Source: Betaproteobacteria bacterium (lineage in GTDB: Bacteria; Pseudomonadota; Gammaproteobacteria; Burkholderiales; Rhodocyclaceae). Taken from it: a stretch of 64,000 nucleotides of DNA. The notes below the pieces were generated by a model. It did no database searches, was not told where the DNA came from, and saw only the letters and a program-made list of their open reading frames with translations. This document shows, in pieces, positions 7,674 through 17,068 of this stretch; positions within the stretch are counted from its first letter, which is position 1; each line of letters starts with the position of its first letter. The stretch covers positions 1 to 64,000 of the forward strand of contig WQYQ01000010.1 in NCBI GenBank assembly GCA_009781175.1, written 5' to 3'. The position numbers and the translations under genes are program-made.

Positions 7674-9971
7674 TTACTGCGAGCCGAACACCGGATCGGC
7701 AATCGGTTGATTGATTCGACCATAGCCGACGACACTGCGTTCAAGCAGCGAAACCGGACTGTTGCCGATACTGACCACGCCGCCGAATTCGAACTGAATG
7801 TAATAGGCATTCGTATAAAGGCCACTCGTATTCAACAAGCGATTGGCGACCGCCCGGAAAACCCAGCAACCGCCGTTGTACTCAAGCCCCGCGATGGCCT
7901 GCGTCAATTTATCGACACGCGCATCGCCGCTGACCCTGGCCACGCCGTAGAAGCCCCCGTAAATCGGCCACTGCAACGCAACATCGACATCGGTGAACTG
8001 GTCGCGCGTATAACGATACGCAAGCGAAGCAACCCGCGCGAAGCCCGGCCTGTAGCGCAAACCGATATTGGCCTGTTCGATCTGACTATCACGCGGATTG
8101 TACTGGGTGAAAAAATCGACTGTCGTGGAAGGTAAAACCTGACCCGAAAATTCGGCCAGCAAATCGGCGATCTGCCCCACGCGAAGCTGTTGACCGGGCA
8201 GCGTAACACGCTGTTCGTTAAAGTAGTAGCGCGTGCCGAACGAGCCACGCAGCAACTCGGCACCCGTTTCATGATCGATCAGACGCGAACTGACCGCCGC
8301 CGTAATCTGGTTCGCGTTGGCAATCCGGTCCACCCCCGAATAGATATTTTCGGAAAAGATCTGCCCGAAGTTGAAATCGGCCAGTGCCGTATCGAACACC
8401 GGCAAATTGTCCTGATAGCGATATGGCACGTTCAAATAGTAAAGCCGCGGCTCCAGCGTCTGTTCGAAAGCCTTACCACCAAGCTCCATGGCGCGCTCAA
8501 AAAACAGACCGGCGTCCACACTTGCGATCGGCAATACCCGCGAGGCATTTGCCGGCCCGGCGCTGACGCGCTGATCGAGATCATATTGCGTCATATGCAA
8601 TCCGAGCTTGGGCGTGATGAAACCTTCGGGCCGCACATAGTTGTATTGGATTTGCGGATAACCATAAGCGCGCCAGCCCGTATCGGCATCGCCGAGTTGG
8701 AAGTATGTCGCATCGAACGGCACTTTGATCGAGAAGCCGGAAACCTCCGGGAAATAGGCTTGCGCAGAGACTTGGGGCAAGCGGTTGTATTGCGGCGTCC
8801 CGGCGATTGTCTGCAAGCGCTGGGCCAGCACGGAGGAGGAAAACCAGGTGCCGTTCGTCCAGCCCAATGCGCCTTCGCGGAACAAGGTATCGGTCGACGT
8901 CTGCGTCACGCGCGAACTCAGATCGTTAAAGTAGTCCTTATCGCTGACCGCGTTGTAATTGACCCGCCCCGTCAAACCGTAACCGAAGTTCTGCTGATGC
9001 ACGAAAGACACCGCGCTGCGGCTTTTACCCACAACCTGATCTTCCGGCAACCATTCCGTGCGCAGGATGCCCGAGTAGTTCGAGTTCAGATAGCGAAACT
9101 CATTGTTCAGTTGCAGGCCCCGGCGTCCAAGGTAGCGCGGCGCCAGGGTGTCGTCATAGTTTGGCGCCAGGTTGAAGTAATACGGCAGGGTCAGATCGAA
9201 GCCCGTGACGTTCGATGTGCCGAAGGTAGGCGCCAGGAATCCGGAGCGGCGCTCGCTGGTCAGCGGGAAACTGATCGCCGGCGTATAAAACATCGGAATG
9301 CCTTGGAAATGGAACGTCGCATTGGTCCCGCTTCCGTCGTTGCGCTTGTAATCCAGATCGAGTTCCCTGGCTTTCAGATACCAGGCCGGATCGTTCGCTT
9401 CGCAGGTCGTGAAAGAAGCATTCTGCAGAATGTAACGGTTCTCGCCTTCCAACTGCATTTCATCGGCCGAGCCGAAGCCTTTGATCGGCCGCCGGCTCTG
9501 CCCCGTCGTGCGCTCGCGCTGGATCTCGAACACCGGCTGATCGAATGTGCCGACCTGTTCGTCGACATGCAGATGCAAATGCGGTCCGGTGATCGTGTCG
9601 TTGGCGCGGAACAGCTTGACGTTGCCCGTCGCATCGACCTCATCGGTCAGCAAATCGTAGTTCGCCTCGTCCGCATCCAGACGCATCGCATCGCGCAGAA
9701 TCTTGACCTTGTCCGTCGCCTCGACGCGCACATCCTGCTGCCCTTCGATTTTCAGCGCCTCGATATGCGTCGGCCCCGGCGCGGCGGCGGCAACGGCCGC
9801 CTGGCCGATCGCGAGGCGAAACACCTCGACGGAATAGCCCGCGCCGGCTGCGGCGGGCGCAGCCCCGAACGCAAACAACACCGAGAACGGCGCCAAGCGC
9901 AGGATTTGGAAACGAGACAGAGAAGGCACGCAGCGGAACCGGGGCGATCCCCGTTTGTTAAAATCCCGCAT
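7674..9971 (-). CDS. lptD: LPS assembly outer-membrane protein LptD
   Basis: The 765-residue protein has an N-terminal signal segment, an OstA/LptA-like beta-jellyroll domain (about 75-150, with KIEGQQDVRVEA and LRANDT-type repeats) and a large C-terminal beta-barrel rich in aromatic residues. With LptE it inserts lipopolysaccharide into the outer leaflet. A Cys occurs near the start of the barrel (TTCEAND) and another late in the barrel (GGCWVFRAV), consistent with the interdomain disulfides of LptD. The gene is divergent from amgK across a 66-bp gap. Confidence 0.95.
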   Translation of the reverse strand: MRDFNKRGSPRFRCVPSLSRFQILRLAPFSVLFAFGAAPAAAGAGYSVEVFRLAIGQAAVAAAAPGPTHIEALKIEGQQDVRVEATDKVKILRDAMRLDADEANYDLLTDEVDATGNVKLFRANDTITGPHLHLHVDEQVGTFDQPVFEIQRERTTGQSRRPIKGFGSADEMQLEGENRYILQNASFTTCEANDPAWYLKARELDLDYKRNDGSGTNATFHFQGIPMFYTPAISFPLTSERRSGFLAPTFGTSNVTGFDLTLPYYFNLAPNYDDTLAPRYLGRRGLQLNNEFRYLNSNYSGILRTEWLPEDQVVGKSRSAVSFVHQQNFGYGLTGRVNYNAVSDKDYFNDLSSRVTQTSTDTLFREGALGWTNGTWFSSSVLAQRLQTIAGTPQYNRLPQVSAQAYFPEVSGFSIKVPFDATYFQLGDADTGWRAYGYPQIQYNYVRPEGFITPKLGLHMTQYDLDQRVSAGPANASRVLPIASVDAGLFFERAMELGGKAFEQTLEPRLYYLNVPYRYQDNLPVFDTALADFNFGQIFSENIYSGVDRIANANQITAAVSSRLIDHETGAELLRGSFGTRYYFNEQRVTLPGQQLRVGQIADLLAEFSGQVLPSTTVDFFTQYNPRDSQIEQANIGLRYRPGFARVASLAYRYTRDQFTDVDVALQWPIYGGFYGVARVSGDARVDKLTQAIAGLEYNGGCWVFRAVANRLLNTSGLYTNAYYIQFEFGGVVSIGNSPVSLLERSVVGYGRINQPIADPVFGSQ

Positions 9972-10037
9972 CTTACATCAAGCCCCCGGCGCAACCCGTT
10001 AAGGGCTATCGGCAACACGAATTTAGGAATCTTCCGC

Positions 10038-11036
10038 TTGAACCGCATCGACCGCCTGACCGCATGGGTCAAAGAACAACATCCCGGACGCGCCTTCGAT
10101 CTGAGCCCCGCCTCGGCGGACGCCAGTTTCCGCCGCTACTTCCGCATCCGTTTCGCGGACGGTGAAAGCTTGATCGCGATGGACGCGCCGCCCGAAAAGG
10201 AGGACTGCCGCCCGTTCATTAACGTGGCCAAGCTGTTCGGCGAAGCGGGTTCGCATGTGCCCATTGTGCATGCGCAGAATCTGGCCGAGGGTTTCCTGCT
10301 GCTGTCCGACCTTGGCGGCACGACTTATCTTGAAGCGCTCAACGCCGAAAACGCCGCCGCCTTGTACGCCGACGCGCTCGGCAGCCTGATCGCGATCCAG
10401 CGCGCGAGCCGGCCCGGTGTGCTGCCCGCATACTCGCGCGAAGTGCTGCTGCGCGAAATGGAGCTATTCCCGGTCTGGTACATCGGCCGCCACAAAGGCA
10501 TCACGCTGAGCGACACGGAAACGGCCACGCTGTATACAGCCTTCGACACGATCCTCGACGTCAATCTGGCCGAGCCGCAAGTCTTCGTGCACCGCGACTA
10601 CCACTCGCGCAACCTCATGCTCTGCGCGGAACGCAATCCCGGCGTGCTCGACTTTCAGGACGCGCTCTACGGCCCGCTCTCCTACGACCTCGTTTCGCTG
10701 CTCAAGGACGCTTACATCGCTTGGGACGAAGAACTCACGCTCGACTGGCTCGCCCGCTACTGGGGCGTGGCGCGCGATCTCGGCCTGCCGGTTCGCGCCG
10801 ACTTCGCCGAATTCCACCGCGATTACGAATTCATGGGCGCGCAACGCCACCTCAAAGTGCTCGGCATCTTCGCCCGTCTCTACCACCGCGACGGCAAGGA
10901 CGGCTACCTGAAAGACCTGCCGCTCGTCATGAGCTACCTGCGCAAAACCTGCACGCGCTACCGCGAACTCAAGCCGCTCGCAAAACTGCTCGACCGCATC
11001 GAACCGGTCGAGCGCACGGAAGGGCTCACGTTCTGA
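10038..11036 (+). CDS. amgK: N-acetylmuramate/N-acetylglucosamine kinase AmgK (aminoglycoside phosphotransferase family)
   Basis: The 332-residue APH-fold kinase has HRDYHSRN at 185-192 (catalytic Asp187) and the metal-binding LDFQDALYGP segment (Asp205). In pseudomonads AmgK phosphorylates MurNAc at the anomeric position so that MurU can make UDP-MurNAc, bypassing de novo synthesis. The neighbour murU and the divergent lptD support this call. No ATG is available. The TTG at 10038 with AGGA nine bases upstream fits the family N-terminus (RLTAW, then SADASFRRYFR). The same frame stays open far upstream, but only as antisense of lptD. Confidence 0.9.
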   Translation: MNRIDRLTAWVKEQHPGRAFDLSPASADASFRRYFRIRFADGESLIAMDAPPEKEDCRPFINVAKLFGEAGSHVPIVHAQNLAEGFLLLSDLGGTTYLEALNAENAAALYADALGSLIAIQRASRPGVLPAYSREVLLREMELFPVWYIGRHKGITLSDTETATLYTAFDTILDVNLAEPQVFVHRDYHSRNLMLCAERNPGVLDFQDALYGPLSYDLVSLLKDAYIAWDEELTLDWLARYWGVARDLGLPVRADFAEFHRDYEFMGAQRHLKVLGIFARLYHRDGKDGYLKDLPLVMSYLRKTCTRYRELKPLAKLLDRIEPVERTEGLTF

Positions 11037-11044
11037 GCGCCGCG

Positions 11045-11752
11045 ATGAAAGCCTTCATCTTCGCGGCCGGGCGCGGCGAACGCATGCGCCCGCTGACCGA
11101 CACCACGCCCAAGCCGCTGCTCACGCTCGGCGGCAAACCGCTGATCGTGTGGCACATCGAACGGCTTGTGCGCGCCGGCTTCCGCGATCTGATTATCAAC
11201 ACCGCCTGGCTCGGCGAGCAGATCGAAACGGCGCTCGGCGACGGCTCGCAATGGGGCGCGCGGATCGTCTGGTCGCACGAGGGCGAAGCGCTCGAAACCG
11301 CGGGCGGCATCGCCTACGCTTTAGCTATGCTCGGCGACGAACCCTTCCTTTCCGTCTCGGCGGATATTTTTTCGGATTACGACTACGCCCGGCTCGCGCC
11401 GCGTCTGCAAACGATGCGCGACGACGCCACGGCGCCCGACGCGCATCTCGTCATGGTCCCAAATCCCCCGTTCCATCCGCACGGCGATTTCGCCCTGCGG
11501 GCGGACGGCCTCCTCGCGCTCGACGGCGCGCAGAAGTACAACTACGCCGGTTTCAGCCTGCACCGCCCCGCGCTGTTCAGGCATATCGCGCCGGGGACCA
11601 AGCTTGCAATGCGGCCGATCTGGAATACGCTGATCCCCGCCGGACGGGCCAGCGGCGAACTGCACACCGGCGTCTGGGAGAACATCGGCACGCTGGCGCA
11701 GCTCGCGGCGCTCAATCAACGCCTTACCCCAAATACAGAGGCAAGCAAATGA
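11045..11752 (+). CDS. murU: N-acetylmuramate alpha-1-phosphate uridylyltransferase MurU
   Basis: The 235-residue nucleotidyltransferase has the N-terminal signature FAAGRGERMRPLT (6-18) and TPKPLL with Lys23. It should couple UTP to MurNAc-1-phosphate made by AmgK, completing a cell-wall recycling route that can sidestep the fosfomycin-sensitive step. The ATG at 11045 lies eight bases after the amgK stop, and the stop overlaps the pepP start by four bases. A general sugar-1-phosphate nucleotidyltransferase is the only alternative; the pairing with amgK makes MurU much more likely. Confidence 0.9.
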   Translation: MKAFIFAAGRGERMRPLTDTTPKPLLTLGGKPLIVWHIERLVRAGFRDLIINTAWLGEQIETALGDGSQWGARIVWSHEGEALETAGGIAYALAMLGDEPFLSVSADIFSDYDYARLAPRLQTMRDDATAPDAHLVMVPNPPFHPHGDFALRADGLLALDGAQKYNYAGFSLHRPALFRHIAPGTKLAMRPIWNTLIPAGRASGELHTGVWENIGTLAQLAALNQRLTPNTEASK

Positions 11753-13062
11753 CATTCGACCCCGCCCCCTTCGCCGCACGCCGCAACAAACTCGCCGACG
11801 CGATGCGCGCGGCGGGCGGCGGCGTCGCAATCGTTCCGACCGCGCCGCGCGCAATCCGCAATGGCGGCAGCGAATACGCCTACCGTTACGACAGCGGCTT
11901 CTTCTACCTGTCCGGCTTTCGCGAACCCGAAGCGGCGCTCGTCATCATCGCGGGCGACACCACGCAGAGCCTGCTGTTCTGCCGCGAGAAAAATCCCGAA
12001 CTCGAAGTCTGGGAAGGCTTTCGCTACGGGCCGGCGGCGGCCTGCGAACACTTCGGTTTCGACGCCGCCTATCCGATCGGCGAACTCGACGCCCGCCTGC
12101 CCGATCTCCTGGCAGATCAAGCCACGGTGTTCAGCGCCATCGGCGCGAGCGAGGAACAAGACCAACGCATCATCCGCGCGCTCGACGCGATCAAGGCCCG
12201 CGCCCGCAGCGGAATCACCCCGCCCACGGCGATCCGCGAATTGCGCGAACTGCTCGATGAAATGCGCTTGTTCAAGGACGCATTCGAACTCGAAACCATG
12301 CGCCGCGCCGCCGCGATTACCTGTGCCGCCCACCGTCGCGCGATGCGCTTCGCGCGCCCAGGCCGTTTCGAATATGAGGTCCAAGCCGAACTCGAACACG
12401 AATTCATGCGCTCGGGCGCGCAGGCGCCCGCCTACACATCGATCGTCGCCGGCGGCGCCAACGCCTGCGTGCTGCACTACATCGAAAACCGCGCCGAACT
12501 GCGCGCGGGTGAGCTTTTGCTGATCGATGCGGGCTGCGAAGTCGACGGTTACGCAGCCGACATCACGCGCAGCTTCCCGGTCGGCGGCCGATACTCCGGC
12601 CCGCAGCGCGCGATTTACGAACTCGTTCTCGCCGCGCAGGCCGCCGCATTCGCCGCCCTGCGACCCGGCGAGCCCTGCAGCGCATTTCACGACGCCGCCG
12701 TCGGCGTGCTCACGCGCGGGCTCGTCGATCTCGGCCTGCTGCAAGGCTCGGTCGACGGCTTGATCGAGGCGGGCGGCTACAAACGTTTTTACATGCACAA
12801 CACCGGACATTGGCTCGGGCTCGATGTGCATGACGCCGGCCGCTACCGGCTCGCGGGCCAATCGCGCCCGCTTGCCGCGGGGCAAGTCATCACCGTCGAA
12901 CCCGGCCTCTATCTGCGCGCGGCCGGGGACATTCCCGAACGCTTTTGGAACATCGGCGTGCGCATCGAGGACGATGTGCTGATTACGCCCGACGGCCATG
13001 AAATTCTGACCGACGCAGCGCCGCGCAGCGTCGCCGACATCGAAGCCCTCACCTGCTCATGA
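11749..13062 (+). CDS. pepP: Xaa-Pro aminopeptidase (aminopeptidase P)
   Basis: The 437-residue pita-bread metallopeptidase releases the N-terminal residue preceding proline. The N-terminal AMP_N domain includes YRYDSGFFYLSGF. The C-terminal catalytic domain shows the metal ligands in LLIDAGCEVDGYAADITRSF, in HNTGHWLGLDVHD, in the glutamate of TVEPGLY, and in RIEDDVLIT. It overlaps murU and the ubiH-like gene by four bases each. The pepP-ubiH linkage is the same as in enterobacteria. Confidence 0.96.
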   Translation: MTFDPAPFAARRNKLADAMRAAGGGVAIVPTAPRAIRNGGSEYAYRYDSGFFYLSGFREPEAALVIIAGDTTQSLLFCREKNPELEVWEGFRYGPAAACEHFGFDAAYPIGELDARLPDLLADQATVFSAIGASEEQDQRIIRALDAIKARARSGITPPTAIRELRELLDEMRLFKDAFELETMRRAAAITCAAHRRAMRFARPGRFEYEVQAELEHEFMRSGAQAPAYTSIVAGGANACVLHYIENRAELRAGELLLIDAGCEVDGYAADITRSFPVGGRYSGPQRAIYELVLAAQAAAFAALRPGEPCSAFHDAAVGVLTRGLVDLGLLQGSVDGLIEAGGYKRFYMHNTGHWLGLDVHDAGRYRLAGQSRPLAAGQVITVEPGLYLRAAGDIPERFWNIGVRIEDDVLITPDGHEILTDAAPRSVADIEALTCS

Positions 13063-14204
13063 AGCACACCACAGCCGAAATCCTTATCGTCGGCGCCGGC
13101 CCCGTCGGCCTGGCGCTCGCCCTCGCACTGCATCACGGCGGGCGCAGCGTGCGCCTCATCGACGCGCGCGCAGCCGGCGCGGGCGAGCATGACGCGCGAG
13201 TGCTCGCGCTTTCGCACGGCAGCCGGCAAACGCTCGAACGCTTCGGCGCTTGGCCGGAAAGCGGCTGGACGCCGATCGAACATATCCATGTTTCCCAGCG
13301 CGGCGCCTTCGGCCGCACGACGCTCGCCGCGCAGGAATACGGCATTCCCGCGCTCGGCTATGTGATGCCCGCCGCCGTGCTATACCGCGCGCTCATGGCG
13401 CAGGCCGAGCGCGCCGGCATCGCAATCGACCACGACACCCGCGTCGACACACTCGACGCCGGCGAAAACGGCATCGCCGCACAGTTGAACGGCAGGCAAA
13501 TCGAAGCCCGCCTCGCCGCATGCTGCGAAGGCGGCATCGGCGCCAGCGCCGCGGCGGTCCGCAGCCGCGATTACGGCCAACACGCGCTGATCGCCCGCGC
13601 CGCCATCGCGCGCCCGCATGGGCATACCGCCTACGAACGCTTCACGCCCGAAGGCCCCTTGGCGCTGCTGCCGCATGGCGCGGACTATTCGGTCGTGTGG
13701 ACCGCCACGCCCGAGCGCGCCGCGCAACTCCTGGCGCTAGCCGAAACCGAATTCCGCGACGCGCTGCAAACCGCCTTCGGCCAGCGCGTGCGCTTCACCG
13801 GGATTTCCGAACGCGCGAGCTTCCCGCTCGGCCTCAAGGTGCGTCGCCACCCGATCGGCCAGCGCACGGTCTGGCTCGGCAATGCCGCCCAGACGCTGCA
13901 TCCTGTCGCGGGGCAAGGCTTCAACCTCGCGCTGCGCGATGTATGGGAACTGGCCGAACTGCTCACCGCCCCTGAAACCTCCGATCCCGGCGGCGGCGCT
14001 CTGCTCGCGCGTTATGCGCACAAACGCCTGCTCGACCGCGCGGGCACGATCGGCTTCACGGATGGACTGGTGCGTCTGTTCTCGAACGCCGACCCCGTTC
14101 TGCAGCACCTGCGCGGCGCGGGCCTGTTCGCGCTCGACATGCTGCCGCCACTGCGCCACTTCCTCGCGAAACGGATGCTCTTCGGCGCGCGCGCCTGGCC
14201 ATAA
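13059..14204 (+). CDS. ubiH: UbiH/UbiI-family FAD-dependent monooxygenase (ubiquinone biosynthesis)
   Basis: The 381-residue flavoprotein has the Rossmann motif VGAGPVGLALAL at 10-21 and the second FAD-binding block GNAAQTLHPVAGQGFNLALR at about 273. These mark the ubiquinone hydroxylase family that acts on polyprenyl-phenol rings. Position directly after pepP suggests UbiH, but the exact ring position cannot be read. In the mid-domain the usual CDG of the family is CEGG, a small variation. It converges on the iron-sulfur membrane gene with 17 bases between stops. Confidence 0.85.
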   Translation: MKHTTAEILIVGAGPVGLALALALHHGGRSVRLIDARAAGAGEHDARVLALSHGSRQTLERFGAWPESGWTPIEHIHVSQRGAFGRTTLAAQEYGIPALGYVMPAAVLYRALMAQAERAGIAIDHDTRVDTLDAGENGIAAQLNGRQIEARLAACCEGGIGASAAAVRSRDYGQHALIARAAIARPHGHTAYERFTPEGPLALLPHGADYSVVWTATPERAAQLLALAETEFRDALQTAFGQRVRFTGISERASFPLGLKVRRHPIGQRTVWLGNAAQTLHPVAGQGFNLALRDVWELAELLTAPETSDPGGGALLARYAHKRLLDRAGTIGFTDGLVRLFSNADPVLQHLRGAGLFALDMLPPLRHFLAKRMLFGARAWP

Positions 14205-14221
14205 CGCCACCTGGCGGTTAC

Positions 14222-15595
14222 TTAAGCGCGTACCCAGAGCCAGACCGGCAGCGCGACCGCCGCCGCGTACAGTACGCCCGCAAGCAGGCTGCGCCAGATT
14301 CCCGCGCGCGCCTGCCGGATCAAACTAGTGCCGAGCGCCAAAGTGCCGGCTACCGCCAAGCTCAGCAAAGCCATGCGGACGGTCGGCGCCCACGTGAAAG
14401 CCACGTCTTCGGCGCGCAGCAGGGCCAGGCTCGTCAGCGAAAGGCCGAGGAACAGACTCACGCCCGCAAGAGGAATCAAGCCCAGCGCAAGCTTTTCCCA
14501 GTCGCTGTGCAACAGGCGGCCCGCGCCGACAAGGCAAAGCTGCGCGATACCGCCAAGCAAAAGCGCATGCGCAATGATCCAGGCCGCGATCCAAGCGCCG
14601 TCGAGCCAAGTGAAAACATCCGCGACGCTTGGGTAATGCTTCAGCAGCCACCACGGCACACTGTCATCGAAGGGCCAGAGAATTCTGTGCGCGACAAGCC
14701 ACTTGGCGACATGCTGTTTGCTTGCGACAAAATCCGGAACGAGCTTCCATTGGAAGGCCCCGAGTGCGAAACCCAGCGCGCCATAGAGCAACAAGGCGAT
14801 TTCGAAGCGACCGATATCTTGCGGCCCCGCCGCGAGGATTTCGCTTCCCGGCCAACGCCAGCGCAGCGAAATCGCATCGCGGTAGCCGCTGCAGCGGCCG
14901 CACTGATGACATTGCGCGCCGCTAGATAGAACGCTGACGTTGAGCAAAGGCGGGCAATCGACGGGCGGCGCCCGATGCGGAAAACGTTTCCACGCGGCGC
15001 GATCGGTCCAGAAGTGAAACGGCGAGAGGCGGGCGAGCAAGGCGAACACGCCGGTCACCGGGCAAAGGTAACGGCACCAGACGCGTTTGCCGCGCCCGAA
15101 GACCAAGCCGACGCTGATCGCGGCAGCCGTCGAGCCACCCAGAATCAGCAACACCGGCTTCGGGTAGGCGTAAATGCCGATGAGCTGACCGTACAAGGTC
15201 GTACCCAAAAAACCGGCCAGCGGCCAGCCCGGCCAACGCATCCAACGCGGAATCGTGCGGCCCAGGCCGCGCTGGCTCGCCCATTCGGTGAGCGTGCCCT
15301 CAGGACACAAGACGCCGCACCACACGCGCCCGAATAACATCACCGAAACGATCACGCCTGGCCACCAGAGGCCCCAAAAGAGAAACTGCGCAAAGCGCGT
15401 CAGGTTATCGAGAATACGCGCATGCTCGCCGGGTAAAGGCAGAAAAGCGGGCGCGCTGACAAGCACACCATATACCAGCACCACGCCCCACTGCACACCC
15501 GCGATGAGGCCGCGATGACGCGCCATCGCATCGCCGAGACGCGCCAGGCGGCTGCGTCGCCGCGGAACGAAAACAAGCGGAGCCGATATGCCCAT
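14222..15595 (-). CDS. Multi-pass membrane 4Fe-4S protein (NapH/NosR/CcoG-like)
   Basis: The 457-residue protein has about eight to ten hydrophobic segments. It carries the paired CxxxCP motifs of the NapH/NosR/CcoG group (WCGVLCPEG with Cys93/Cys97, and CRYLCPVTG with Cys174/Cys178). A cytosolic loop carries Cys214, Cys229, Cys232 and Cys235, enough for one cluster rather than the two expected in ferredoxin-like members. The C-terminal half is hydrophobic and lacks further cysteines. It probably passes electrons across or along the membrane; the partner is unknown. It is a single minus-strand gene, not part of a nap, nos or cco operon here. Confidence 0.75.
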   Translation of the reverse strand: MGISAPLVFVPRRRSRLARLGDAMARHRGLIAGVQWGVVLVYGVLVSAPAFLPLPGEHARILDNLTRFAQFLFWGLWWPGVIVSVMLFGRVWCGVLCPEGTLTEWASQRGLGRTIPRWMRWPGWPLAGFLGTTLYGQLIGIYAYPKPVLLILGGSTAAAISVGLVFGRGKRVWCRYLCPVTGVFALLARLSPFHFWTDRAAWKRFPHRAPPVDCPPLLNVSVLSSGAQCHQCGRCSGYRDAISLRWRWPGSEILAAGPQDIGRFEIALLLYGALGFALGAFQWKLVPDFVASKQHVAKWLVAHRILWPFDDSVPWWLLKHYPSVADVFTWLDGAWIAAWIIAHALLLGGIAQLCLVGAGRLLHSDWEKLALGLIPLAGVSLFLGLSLTSLALLRAEDVAFTWAPTVRMALLSLAVAGTLALGTSLIRQARAGIWRSLLAGVLYAAAVALPVWLWVRA

Positions 15596-15755
15596 GCGGA
15601 AACGATACGTGAATTACCGTCCGCCAGATTGCATAAGCTGAAAAAATCGCGCGATTCCCCGCTGCGCATATCAATGCTCAAAGCTGTCACCGCCCTGCCT
15701 GCGAGTAAATTTTTCCCCGCAGCAGAATTTAGTCGGCAGCCACTCGCCTGTCGGG

Positions 15756-15761
15756 TAAAAT
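15756..15761 (+). promoter_or_regulatory. Probable -10 element of dusB-fis
   Basis: GGGTAAAAT (TAAAAT at 15756-15761) resembles a betaproteobacterial sigma-70 -10 box; no good -35 is visible. Transcription would begin near 15768, after the ATG at 15765. This favours the ATG at 15795 as the dusB start. Confidence 0.4.
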
Positions 15762-15794
15762 ATTATGTTTCCCTGCACGCAGTTTCTTCATCCG

Positions 15795-16835
15795 ATGCAA
15801 TTCGCCGGTCATTCCCTGCGCAACAACCTGTTCCTCGCACCCATGGCCGGCGTGACGGATCGGCCATTCCGCCAGTTGTGCAAGCGGCTGGGCGCGGGTA
15901 TGGCGGTGTCGGAGATGGTCAGTTCGAACGCCCAGCTTTATGCGACCGCGAAAACCCGGTGGCGCACCGACCATGCGGGCGAAACCGGACCGGTTGCGGT
16001 GCAGATCGCAGGCTCCGATCCGCAGATGATGGCCGATGCGGCGCGTGTGAACGTCGCCAATGGCGCGCAGATCATCGATATCAACATGGGCTGCCCAGCC
16101 AAGAAAGTCTGCAACGTCGCCGCGGGATCGGCCTTGCTACGCGACGAAGCGCTCGTGGCACGCATTCTGCGCGCCGTCGTCGCGGCCGTGCCCGAAACGC
16201 CGGTCACGCTGAAATTTCGGACCGGCTGGGAGCGCAGCCAGCGCAACGCGGTCCGCATCGCGCAGATCGCCGAAAGCGAAGGAATCCATTTGATCGCGCT
16301 GCACGGCCGCACACGCGAGGACAAGTACATGGGCGACGCGGAGTACGACACAATCGCCGAGGTCAAAGCCCGTTCCGGCATCCCGGTTATCGCGAACGGC
16401 GATATCGATGGCGCGCACAAGGCCAAGGCTGTGCTCGAACATACCGGGGCCGACGGCCTGATGATCGGGCGCGCCGCACAGGGGCGGCCGTGGATTTTCC
16501 GCGAGATCGCGCATTTCCTCGCCACCGGAGAAGAGCTGCCGCCACCCACGGCCAGTGAAAGTCATCGCATCTGCCGCGAACACCTGGCGGATCTCTACGG
16601 TTTTTATGGCGAAGAGGTCGGCGTGCGCATCGCGCGCAAGCACATCGCCTGGTATACAAAGGGCTTGATGGGAGCGCACGCTTTTCGCCAAAGCATGAAC
16701 ACCCTCCCCGACATCGCCGCTCAACTCGCGGCGGTAGACGATTTTTTCAGTCAGCTCATGCTTGCGGGCCACCGCCCAGGCGACGAGCCGGCTACCGACA
16801 ATTACGACAACGCTTTGCAGGAGCTTGCGGCATGA
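15795..16835 (+). CDS. dusB: tRNA-dihydrouridine synthase B
   Basis: The 346-residue FMN enzyme reduces specific uridines in tRNA D-loops. MQFAGHSLRNNLFLAPMAGV aligns with known DusB N-termini. NMGCPAKKVC contains the catalytic cysteine, and GDIDGAHKA and DGLMIGRAAQGRPW form the FMN phosphate site. A start at 15765 would add ten residues, but it precedes the predicted transcription start. The stop overlaps the fis start by four bases; dusB-fis is a classic proteobacterial operon. Confidence 0.95.
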   Translation: MQFAGHSLRNNLFLAPMAGVTDRPFRQLCKRLGAGMAVSEMVSSNAQLYATAKTRWRTDHAGETGPVAVQIAGSDPQMMADAARVNVANGAQIIDINMGCPAKKVCNVAAGSALLRDEALVARILRAVVAAVPETPVTLKFRTGWERSQRNAVRIAQIAESEGIHLIALHGRTREDKYMGDAEYDTIAEVKARSGIPVIANGDIDGAHKAKAVLEHTGADGLMIGRAAQGRPWIFREIAHFLATGEELPPPTASESHRICREHLADLYGFYGEEVGVRIARKHIAWYTKGLMGAHAFRQSMNTLPDIAAQLAAVDDFFSQLMLAGHRPGDEPATDNYDNALQELAA

Positions 16836-17068
16836 GCCGCCCGGACGATATTTCTGAATGCGTGCGCCGTGCGCTAGAACGCTACTTTAAGGATCTCGAT
16901 GGCGAAAAGCCGACGGGAGTGTATGACATGGTGGTTCGCAATATCGAACGCCCGATGCTGGAAATCGTTATGCAGCATGCCGACGGGAACCAGACGGTCG
17001 CCGCCGAGATGCTTGGCATCAACCGCAACACCTTGCGCCGCAAACTGATCGACCACGCGTTGCTCTAA
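16832..17068 (+). CDS. fis: Fis-family nucleoid-associated DNA-binding protein
   Basis: At 78 residues this is slightly shorter than enterobacterial Fis (98), as usual for betaproteobacteria. The helix-turn-helix is C-terminal (QTVAAEMLGINRNTLRRKL). Fis dimers bend DNA and modulate rRNA, recombination and growth-phase genes. It overlaps dusB by four bases and ends 117 bases before purH. Confidence 0.95.
   Translation: MSRPDDISECVRRALERYFKDLDGEKPTGVYDMVVRNIERPMLEIVMQHADGNQTVAAEMLGINRNTLRRKLIDHALL

Noticed and set aside
8190..10037. Upstream extension of the amgK frame by more than 600 codons
   Set aside because: It lies antisense to lptD; the family N-terminus begins at the TTG at 10038 with a ribosome site.
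11716..12999. A 427-codon minus-strand frame opposite pepP
   Set aside because: Pure antisense of pepP codons; composition and lack of motifs mark it as a shadow.
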